Source: Microplitis mediator (lineage: Eukaryota > Arthropoda > Insecta > Hymenoptera > Braconidae). From it: DNA of 64,000 nucleotides. The notes below the pieces were generated by a model. That model ran no database searches. It was not told the origin of the DNA and saw nothing but the letters and a program-made list of their open reading frames with translations. The number at the start of each line of letters is the position of its first letter. Position 1 is the stretch's first letter. The stretch is taken from positions 24,371,364-24,435,363 of the forward strand of contig NC_079975.1 of the NCBI RefSeq assembly GCF_029852145.1. Reading direction: 5' to 3'. Positions 44,375-54,900 of this stretch are shown piece after piece. The translations under genes and the position numbers were made by a program.

Positions 44375-45834
44375 TGGTCCCGTATGAAAAAACAATATAT
44401 GGTTAAAATATATAAAATCATATATGTTTGCAACAAAAAAATATATAATACATTATATTGTAGGGGAGGGTGGGGCAGAGCGGCCCCCCTGAAATTTTGA
44501 CCAAAAAAAAAATTTTTTTTTTTTCGACTAATTACTATAAATCCGATATGTTTGCGCATTTTTACCCCTACGCATGACATTTGGGGCAAAATGGACAAGC
44601 CCAAAATTTTGAAAAAGTGATTTTTTCATATTTTTATCGTCAAATTAAAAAAAAATTATTATAATTCCACATTTCTAGCCCTACGCATAACACCTGGAGC
44701 AAAATAGACCACCCGAAACGTCCGAAAAAATTATTTTTTCATATTTTTCGGCCGTTTCTTTATGTAAGAGGCAAATTTGGTCACTAAAAATTTATAAAAA
44801 TTAAATTTTTTTTTTTAGTTGATAAATTTTTGAAATAAAGTAAAATTACAGAATTAATTTTTTTTTTTATTAAATAACAATTAGTAATTGAGGTAATCGA
44901 GAGTGAACGATTTTTTACGCTTTAAAAAATTTTTTTCGAGCAATATAAAACCAAAAATAGTTGTCAAGTGAAAGAAATACATTCTTAATGATGAAAACAA
45001 TTTAAAAAAAAAAAACGAAAAAAAAAATTTTTTTTATCACTTTTTGAAGGGGGGCCGCTCTGCCCCACAAAAAAAAAAAAAAATTTTTCAGAATTTTGGC
45101 AAAATTTCCATAAATTCGTTCGAAATAGGACAAAAGTAAAGTGATCCTATGGTTGAAAGCCACAAAAAATAATAATTGGCTTAGGGGGGCCGCTCTGCCC
45201 CACCCTCCCCTATATTATAAAAAATCATATAGAGATTTTGGCCGATTTAATATAAAATTATATACAGTAGTAAATATATGTATTTTATATATGTTACTTA
45301 TATGTATGTTTTTTATATTAAGCTATATATACATTTACATTTACCTTATAATATATTGTATTGATATATTTCCTTTTATATTCAAAAAATATATAATTTT
45401 TATATGAAATGAAATATATGGTAGCATATAATTTATATTATATATGGCACCATATATTTTCTTTGTTATATTTAAACATATATTTTATTCGGTGTATGTA
45501 TATGTATATGGGTATATATATTCGCATCAAATTGACTAATTTTGAAAATTTTAACTGCAATTTAAAGAGTATATTATAATTTAGATCTAATTTAATTGGA
45601 GTTGGTCATACGAATAAGAAACTTTTTTTTTCCATACGCAATATAAATATATTTTTCGTATATGATAGAAATATATATTTTTATGTATGATAAAAATGTA
45701 GTTTTCGTATATGACAAGAATATATATTTTCATATATGATAAAAATATATATCAGAAAATATAGTTAAATTGGCCACATATATTTTCTGATATTTATCAT
45801 ATATTTTGACCATATATGTTATTTTCATACGGAG
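44375..45834. repeat. Foldback CCCGTATGAAAAAACAATAT enclosing a second one
   Basis: The outer ends are CCCGTATGAAAAAACAATAT and ATATGTTATTTTCATACGG. Nested inside, at 44461-45212, is a foldback with GC-rich termini TAGGGGAGGGTGGGGCAGAG and GCTCTGCCCCACCCTCCCCTA, containing GGGGCAAAATGGACAAGCCC-like text. ORFs at 44302-44604 and 45141-45407 fall on these repeats. Confidence 0.8.
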
Positions 45835-47469
45835 TACTTCTACCCTATGCTTTTAAAAATTTTTAATCTAATGTTTTTTGAGTGCTAAAATTTGAAGATT
45901 TTTTTTTGCAATAGTGTAAATAAATTTTGATTTCCTTATGTCAAAAAAGTAATTTTTTGCGTTAGATATGAAATTAATAATGTAATTATTGGTATCGATT
46001 TATTATTCGAAAAACTACTGTTTTTACAAAAATTATTTTTCTCAGTGTAAAAAAAATTTGATTCAATTACGTTTACAAAAATTTTAAAAAAAGACTTTTA
46101 TTAAATTATGTTAAGCCATAATTTTTGGAAAAAAAAAAAAAAAAAAAAAAAAAAAACTAACTGGTGGTCAGTAACTGTCTGACGGTCAGAGCTATTTTAA
46201 AAAGATTGTAAGTAAATGGGCTGTAAATACTATACTTATCACTTCTCGTAATACCCTATCATCAGTGTCAGTGAACATAATCATGTGCATCATAAATTTT
46301 TAATAATCATAGGATTTTGTAAGCGATAAAAGTATTAAATAAATCATTCAGTTTACACTCATTTTTTATTTATCAATAGATTGGAATCCGATGAAGAAAT
46401 GGCTGATGATTCAATTTAACTTTTAGATTTTTTTACTTTAGTGTTTTACTCTATTGCGCGTAATTATAGACAAGTAAAATTTTATTTCGACGTTCTCGAT
46501 AAAAAAAAATTTAATTTTAAATTTCTGACAAAACGATTTGGATACATTTTCTGCTAGCAACCGTCAAAATATATATTGTCTGGACTTTGTAGAAGTTTAT
46601 TTATGGTATAAAAGACCTATTACCCGATCACTCATATATTTGTATATCTATATTTACTCAATTTTGCTTAATATAGATATTCAAGTACATGGAGTAATCG
46701 AGTACTAGTTCCCTGATCGGGTACTAGGTCTTTTGTCTCATTTAAGTTATAAAAGTTGTCGCACGAAAATTTTCTATTTTCAATACTCAAAATTAAAGAG
46801 GATCAATACTTCAGAAAATTGAGAAAAAAAAATTTTTTGGGATATTATTAAAGAAAAGTTCAGTCGAAACAAGAATAATTACATACTATGCGGGCTTAAA
46901 TATTTTTTTTTTATACAATAGTAAAGAAATGATCACTACATAAAATTCTTTAGCACACATCGAATCAAAACAATGTAATTTATTACAGAATGAGAAATTC
47001 GATATAATTAGTTCATAATTTATAATGATAAATATTCAATAATACCAGCTTACACTGACATATATCGATAATTAAAATTTTAATTTATACAAAATTGTAA
47101 GTTTATAAACGATTAAAAATGTTTAGCTATTATTATATAACAATTTTGTAATTTCCTACTTCAACTTCAAATAACTTAATGATAATTATTAACTAGACGA
47201 TAATTGAATCCATAAAATAAGATTATAGAACATTAAAATAGATTATAAGGTAATTTGACGTAATAAAAATATAAAAAATTAAATAGTTGATAGTAAAATA
47301 TTTTTAAATTATTGCTTATTTTTTCAAACAAAATAAAATTGAGCTATTAACTTTCACTAAAAATACGTACAATTTCTAAAATATTTAACAAAAAAACGCC
47401 CATGGAGAAAAGTCTACAAAAATGTCCGAAAAAAGTTCATAATAAACTTCCGAATTTGAGACACTTTTG

Positions 47470-48873
47470 TACTGTAAAAAATCTTGAGCACGGTGTAGTG
47501 TGAATGATTTGGTGTTAAAATTTTCAACACTGGTGTGAAAGTTACATCAGGTATTTGATTTTTCTTTTAAAACCTACATTAATAATAATAATGATATACT
47601 AGTGCCGAAATTTATATATTATATGATAATTTTTAACTACAGATTATATTATCGGACAATATTTAAAGTAATAACACCGAACGGTGTGAAAAAAACGGTG
47701 TAAACTTTTCGAGGACCATTTTCATACTAAAAATTTTTTACAGTGTGAACTTTGAGTTGATAATTTTCGGAGCTTTAACAAAATTCAAGCGTAAAAAAAT
47801 TTCCAGACCGTTTTCTCAAAAAGTTTTTTATAAAGAGTCAAAAAACGTTCACATTTTATTTCAAAATCTTTTATTTTTGAATGTTTTCAAAATTTCAAAA
47901 ATGATCGACTCAAAGTTCCGGATAGTCTCAAATTTAAAAGTTTGTGGTTATGAATTTTTTTGGAACATTTTTAGAAAGAATGTTTTTACACCGGCATTAT
48001 ACACTTTCAAAAATTCTGATGTGAAAATGGTCCCCGAGGACCTTACACGATCTATTTGGTGTGAATTATGTATCTATGTACTTTTAACACGGTATTATTC
48101 GCTCAAATACTGTCCGATAATACAATCTCAAGTTAAAAATTATCATATAATATATGAGTTTCGGCACTAGTGTATCATTATTATTAATAATGTAGATTAT
48201 TTTAAAATAAAAATTGAATATATACCCACCCGTGTAAAAAAAATTCGTTCCAAAAAGATTCCAAAAAAGTTCCGCATGTGGAACTTCTAAAAATGAGACA
48301 GATTAGAACTTTGAATGGAACTTTTTTGGAATTTTATGTAGACATTCCAAAAAAGTTCCAGAATCACCATTTTCGACTTTTTTATGGACTAAAAAAGGCA
48401 TTCCAAAATAACTACTCTTGCATCTTTTTTAGACTAAAGACGTTCCAGAAACATGCCAAAATACTTCGAAAATCACTACTTTTGAATTTTTTATAGAACA
48501 AAAAAAACGTCTATAAAAAATTTCAAAAAAGTTCCAAGAACGTCCTTTTTTGACTCTACATTAGCTCATAAAAACATTTTTTTGACCATCAAAATTACTA
48601 ACGTTCCAAAAAAGTTCCATTCGAAGTTCTCATCTGTCTCATATCTAAAAGTTCTACATGCGGAACTTTTTTGGAATCTTTTTGGAACTAATTTTTTTTA
48701 GTGCACTGCCGAGTTTTTAATAAAAAACTTCTACATTTACACCATCGGTGGTGTGAACCTAATTCACCCTGTCCAAAATTTAACACCACGCGTCGTGTAA
48801 CTTTCACACCAGTGTTAAAAATCTTAACACCAAATTATTCACACTTCTCTGTGGACTCAAATTTTTTACAGTA
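47470..48873. repeat. Composite: TACTGTAAAAAATC foldback with nested CCCGTGTAAAAAAAATTCGT copy
   Basis: The outer ends TACTGTAAAAAATCTTGAGC and AAATTTTTTACAGTA enclose inverted GGTGTGAAAGTTACA and TTCACACCAGTGTT segments and a 120-bp inverted pair (TACTAGTGCCGAAATTTATA near 47598). A complete CCCGTGTAAAAAAAATTCGT element occupies 48229-48701. It is the single-unit sister of the satellite-bearing element at 2732-4086. Confidence 0.75.
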
Positions 48874-49018
48874 TTATTTCATTATGTCATTTTTAGTGCA
48901 GTCACGAATGTAATCTACTCACATTATACCATTTTTCATGACTAATATACGTTTACTATGGTTACTTGATCCCCATTATGTCATTATAAACTAAACATAA
49001 TCAAGATAATAATAATTA

Positions 49019-49204
49019 TTAATTAAACTCACGAATCTCATTGTAACCATGAAAATTGTACTGAGAAAACGGACTTCGTTTCCACGAAAAATCGTGGTAA
49101 TCAAAAAACGTGTCTCCCCAATTAGGTAAAATTTCGTCACTTTTTTCAAAACTCAAATTTTCTTCACTAAAATTTCTGTCTATTTTTTGTTTTTTTCTTT
49201 TCAT
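49019..49204 (-). CDS. Possible small protein (61 aa), uncertain
   Basis: This is an ATG-started ORF of 61 codons, very polar and basic at the start (MKRKKQK), rich in Phe, Asp and Asn (GDTFFDYHDFSWKR). It is not part of any visible repeat. About 50-260 bp upstream is a GC-richer block (49265-49460) with a promoter-like look and a possible 5'-UTR donor (CATCTCA|GTGAGT). It lies between the yellow-e-like and MRJP-like genes. No family was recognised and no hydrophobic segment is seen. It could be a chance ORF or one exon of a larger gene. Confidence 0.3.
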   Translation of the reverse strand: MKRKKQKIDRNFSEENLSFEKSDEILPNWGDTFFDYHDFSWKRSPFSQYNFHGYNEIREFN

Positions 49205-51957
49205 TTTAGAAAATTATTTTAAATTAATAATTCATTTTTCAAAAAAATTTTGCTGTAAGCTGTTACTCACTGAGATGCACATCACTGTTTAAAACAACAC
49301 AATAACCGGTCGGTATCTCGACCCGATTTAAAAACAGAATGTAAAACACTCCTTCTTTTTATTTTACTATTTAGCGTATATCAGGAGAGTTATAACACAT
49401 CATTCGGACCGACTAATCTTACGGGCCGTAACAATCACGCGCGGAAATTATGGCTCTGCAAGTGAAGGAAAAAGCGGAAAGAATGGATGCTTTAATTATT
49501 ATTACTCATTACTATAATTTATCTCAATTTTTAATGCATTCATAAATGATAATCTCTGTAATAGCGACAATTAAAAATTTTAAAATAGATAAAAAAAAAG
49601 AAAAACCACAAATTACTTAATAATTATTTTACACATATTTATTAGTTGAGAAATTTGAGCGAAATTAATGTCGCTAAAAGTTAACGAGGCTAACTGGTCA
49701 TCATAAAATTTCTCCGCAAAGAAATTTCTTTGGTTCGTACGGTATCAAGGTCACTCGATGAATTTTCACATGAAACTTTATTTTTATTAATTATGTAAAT
49801 TTTAAATATCCGATAATTTAATTTTGATTTTTAAATTTATTTGAATATTTAAATTGTCGCGCGCAATCATCATGAAAGGAGAGAGTTCGTTTCAAAAAAA
49901 TCGACATCACGATTGCTCTCAATCACTCGCGATCATTTGTATATATGTATAATATATATATACATGTATAAATATATATATACTTCCTGTTTTTCCATTT
50001 CTTAGATTAGCTTGACTTGAACTTCACTTTAATCGCGTGATAACTATTTTTGATATAAAAAAAAATGTCTGGTAATATCGTTGCATGCAAATGCAAATTT
50101 ATTAACACACTCAATTATTTTCACTAGACATAAATTTCACTAAGCAAAGTACATTTATTCACTTAAAAGTCTTGTAAATAAAGTAATTTATGTTAATAAT
50201 ACAAAAGTGAGTTAACTTAAGACCAGAAGATCTGATGACTATCCGGAAAAATATAATTTGTAGACTAACTGAGTGAAAGTTTAGTGATTTATTTATTCAT
50301 TATAGTTTAGATATTTTTTTTTTCTCGCGTCAACTGCGTCTGGGATCTGTAACGTAACGACAAAACTATAGAACCGTGATATTATGTAAATTACGAAATT
50401 AGTGAAATTATACGGTTTGATATTCTTATCACTATTCATAGACGTAAGGTATAATTATATTAATGTATTAATAATTATTTGCTAAGTATTGAGAATATTA
50501 AAAAAGTAACACTTGAAATATTAATAATTTGTTATATGACAATTTTTAATTACTTTTTCAATTTTTTTTCATTTCTTTGGTTTTAAAATGATAGCATCTA
50601 ATAGATAATTAGTTTGATGGATTTGACCACAAGCAAAAAGTAAATAAATTACGGAAAAAATTGTCATTGTTTGAATAATTTATATAATAATTAATTAAGA
50701 TTAATTGCAAAAGAAAAATCTAATTAAATTCTATATAATGGAATAATTTTTTAAATTGCAATGGAACACGTGTAAAATCATTTGAATTTTTTTTTTTTAT
50801 TTAAATAAAAGGTAAAAAGTTTAAAATATTAATTTATTTAATGCCGTAAGATGGACGGTGGAGTCGAATTTGATGTTTAATATTTGCTACTTGCTATTTC
50901 GGACGTCAGAAAACGGAAAATAATCATGGAAATGGATAAGGAAAATTCATGATTATTCTATTCATTTCATAGTTGAAAATAGTTAATTTCTCATTATTTG
51001 TTTAGAATATTCTTATTTTTTTAATACATGCATGAAAAAGGTTAAGGGGGTATTCTAGTCTAGAGGCCCGAATTTCGAGCGTTTTTTTGGCAATTGACAA
51101 AAAAAAAGCATTTGATATTTTTACTATACATTTTTTTATTATTTGTTTATTTATATTTAAGGAGTACGCAAAATTAATTTAAAAAAAAAAAAATTTTTTT
51201 CATTGAGTTATGCGTTTTTGAAGTAGAGGGGGGAAAAAAAGCCGAGTCCTCGTCACCATGATTTCTACCCTTGTGGTCATCTAAAAAATAAAACAATGAT
51301 GGATTATTGATTAGTATGAATGTCGCTATCGCATGAACCAACAAAAAATGAAAAAAAAAATTTTTTTTCATAAAATGGCGACTACTCGAAAATAAAGGTC
51401 GATTTTTTGACTAATATTTTAAGTTTGTTGAATTTTTTTTAAATATTACGAATTTCAAATTTTCATTTTTTGTTGGTTCAAATGCTTTGTTTTTATCAAT
51501 TGCCAAAAAAACGCTCGAAATTCGGACCTCTAGACTAGAATACCCCCTTAACGACTTGTGTTTTATGACAAAAACTATTAAAATTTTTATCATAATACCT
51601 GCATCGAAACTTCAAGTTTTAGTGTCCTTACAGCCAGTCGAAAAAAGATAATTTCAAGCCGATGCTGCAAACAACTGCTAGCAAATTCGTAATTCAAAAA
51701 TACCTTCATACAGCGCGCAAAACTTTGAATATCATTAAAAAAAAAAGATTTAACGTATTTGAGTCTTCGTTAACATTTCTTTCAGTGCCCCCCCCCCTCC
51801 CCCTTCCTTTATATTATTTATTAATAAAATATAAATGTATCAACTTACCATATAAAATTTACATTCTAATGAATTAATTAAACCCTTCACTTTCAAAAAT
51901 TACTGTAATTTAAAAAAACAACTAAAAAATTTGATTATTAAATTCAAATAATTTTTT
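49205..51957. other. Intergenic, promoter-like block then AT-rich DNA
   Basis: The block 49265-49480 has a mixed composition (CCGGTCGGTATCTCGACCCG, CACGCGCGG) and could drive transcription either way. A 30-codon ORF on the plus strand starts at 49450 and is unsupported. The rest is AT-rich, apart from the TTAA foldback at 51046-51547 and a poly-C tract near 51787-51805. Confidence 0.5.
51046..51547. mobile_element. 502-bp TTAA-flanked foldback (GGGGGTATTCTAG ends)
   Basis: Flanked by TTAA at 51042-51045 and 51548-51551. The ends are GGGGGTATTCTAGTCTAGAG and its inverse. The arms continue through CGAATTTCGAGCGTTTTTTT for at least 60 bp. Short ORFs on the minus strand (51174-51371, 51411-51593) are inside it and not genes. 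Confidence 0.88.
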
Positions 51958-54900
51958 TTATTTTAAAAAACCATTAGAAAACTGTGAGTTATAATCAGAA
52001 AGAAATTTAAAATTGAAACCATAATTACAGTTTGTTCCTTTGATTAAATTATCAACAGGACTTTTCATAATTCTAAAATTAATTTCACTAAAATTTTGTG
52101 TTTCTAAAGCTATTTTTTGGTATCTATTCGTTGCGATCCACAGCTCTTCAGATCTTGATGTAATGTGCGACGGTATTACTTTGACCCCACTCACAAATTG
52201 ATAATCATGATGGTCCTTATCAATTACTACCTGAAAAATATATATTTTTAAAAATAAGGACAGTTGTAAAAAGCGTAAAAAAATTTTTTTTTTTGTTGTA
52301 ATTTAGTGCGCTTTCAACTACAAACGTACGATATTATCTTTAGTAAGAGGTTTATTAATATTCCAACAAGCCATTGCGAGATCATGAGGGAGTCCAAAAA
52401 AAAGTGTTCCGGCCTTAGAGAAAGCCATGGCAGCTGCTTGACTTGGTAATGCTCTCGATATAACCGTGTAACGTATCGGTTCATTGGCATACGATTCCTG
52501 TAGACTAGATGTCTCAACAGAAATCATATCAAAAGATGCCAATGGCCGAAACATTAAATTTCGTGAATTTTTATTCAACTTAGGGCTCAACGCCATTCCC
52601 AAAACTCCGTCGTCTAAATAAAATGTTTCATTTGCAATCGTAACACTGGCCGCTGTTTCTTGAGGCTCAAAAATCGGCGACTCTAAACGCCAAAAATTTG
52701 TCCCATTGTAAATTATCAAGGCATTGCCAGTTACATCTGCTATGTAGACCTAAAAAAAAACGATTTTCAAAATCCAAAAGTGTACGCCTCGAGCTAATGT
52801 TATATTTTAAAAAATTAAATTTCAAAAGTTTGAATTACCCGCGCTTTTTTTCATATAGATTTCTATGGTAAATATACGGTAATAAACGTCAACGAAAAAA
52901 GTAAGATAAGGAGAACATTCCTAATAAAAATGGCTGCAGTGTATGTTTGTTTACATGTAAAATTGCCGGTTTTAACAGTAATTATTTATTGTAAAAAAAC
53001 GAGAAGGACTACAGTAGTGATTTTCGAAAGGAACCTTCTCTGCATAATTCTGAAGATTGTGAAAAAAAAAAATTAAGTCGTTTCGTCAAGTCGTTCTCGA
53101 GATCAGTACCACGACCTTTTTTGAACCACAGACTAATGCACATCCACGATAAATTTTTTTTATTGAACTTTTTTTATATTAATACGTTTCGGGCAACTTA
53201 AAAAAAAATATCAGACTTATTCATTAGTGTTCCCTCTTTATATTGATGTACTCTTCATAACGTGTAAGTGTGATATAAAAATAATATATACAGTTTAATG
53301 TGAGGAAATCGCGTGACCTTGACAAGTCGGTTATAAAGCATAACCTCTTCGCTTCGCGATTGAGATGTCAATATAAAAATTTTCGAATAAAATTTTTTTA
53401 AGCATCGTAGTATTTTTGAAATTATTTTATTTCTATAGCAACACACAGAAAAAAAAAATGTCGGCTGGAAGTAAATATTTTGGATTCGAGAAATTTTTTT
53501 TAAAACCTCGATTTTTTTGGATAAAGTAGAAATCTCTTCTGACCAAAATAAATTGTTTGGCTCAAGAAAATCTTGACTTGGTGCGAAAAATTGTCTTTCA
53601 AAATATTTTCTCGACTCAAGATAACTTTTTTTTCTGCATGCACGTTAATATAAAACGAGTTTGTTAAAAAAAAAGTACTTATGAAAAAATTTAAATAATT
53701 TTTTAAAATAAATGATTTTTAATGATCGATAGATTATAGTGCAAGTCACATATATTTTATGCGGTATTCTGATCTGTCAAGACGGTGTTAATTATTTCGT
53801 AGTAAAGCAATAGGTATAAATCATAACATATGTTTAATATTATTGCACAATTACAAGATAGAGATTATGCGCCTTTAGTTCATATTACGACTGTAGAGGT
53901 TAATAGAACACATTAACCTGAGTAAAAAAAATTATTTCTAAAAATGTTTCAAAAAAGTTCGTAACCGTAAGCTTCCAAATTTGAGATGATTCGGAACTTT
54001 TTCAAGTAAAAATTATTCGACTTTGAAATTTTGCTGACATGAAAAATAAACAGAAAAGAAAAGAATTTAAAACTTTATAAAAACTTTTTTTAAAATGAGT
54101 CCAGGAGATTGAATTTTTTTTTAGGTACTTTTTATTTTTTTTTTTTGAAGTTCAACAAATGAGTAATTCAAAGTTCAGAACTTTCTCAAAATTTTAAGGG
54201 GGATAGCCACTGTGAGGATCGAAAAAATAGGTGATTTTCGGGAATTTTTTTGACTGGAATAATAAAAGAATTTGGCGATCGGGTTTTTTTCGTTTTCTAA
54301 AGTATACATTGAAGATAATTCTCCTAAATTTTCATTAAAAAATGTCATGTTGTTACAAAGTTATAAGCATTTTTGTGGAGCAACAAAAAATTTCCCCCAC
54401 CACGGTGTCATCTCTAACTCAAAAACGGATTATCAGAAACAAAAAAACCAAACGGCGTTGTAATCTGTATGCATGTGGTTATCGTTGCACATAGGGGATT
54501 TTGAAAATTTGGATTTGAAAAAAATGGCGACATATTGAAAATTTTTTCGTTATTTTTTCTCATTTTTTTGGATTCAAACAGCCCTAAAAAATCTTTAAAA
54601 TCAAAATTTTCAAAATCCCCTACGTGCAACTTTAGCTACTGAATAGACGAATACGGCAAAAAAAAAAGTTGCGAATCGGTTCATATTTATGCAAATTACA
54701 GATGCCACCAGTTCAAAAAAAGTAGTTTCGAGAAAAACGCGTTTGAAGTTTTTAGTCGATGCAACGGTCAGTTGACGGGCTGTCACAAAAATGACTATAA
54801 CTTGAAAAATATTCGGAATTTTCATAAAAAACTTTAGATACATATTTTTGAACATATACACTTTGATTTAATAAAAAAAAAAAAATTTTTTTTTTTTTTG

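Larger units (their letters stand above)
43382..49018. other. Intergenic upstream of yellow-e, repeat-rich
   Basis: The block 43440-43650 is relatively GC-rich and is a likely promoter/5'-UTR zone for the minus-strand yellow-e-like gene. A (TA)n tract lies at about 43911-43931 and a poly-A tract at 46129-46156. Nested foldbacks are at 44375-45834 and 47470-48873. A small foldback at 46609-46740 is a sister of 7767-7921. No gene was recognised; the 141-aa ORF at 47745 is repeat-derived. Confidence 0.55.

Noticed and set aside
47745..48170. 141-aa plus-strand ORF
   Set aside because: It lies inside the composite TACTGTAAAAAATC foldback, and parts of it are inverted copies of each other.
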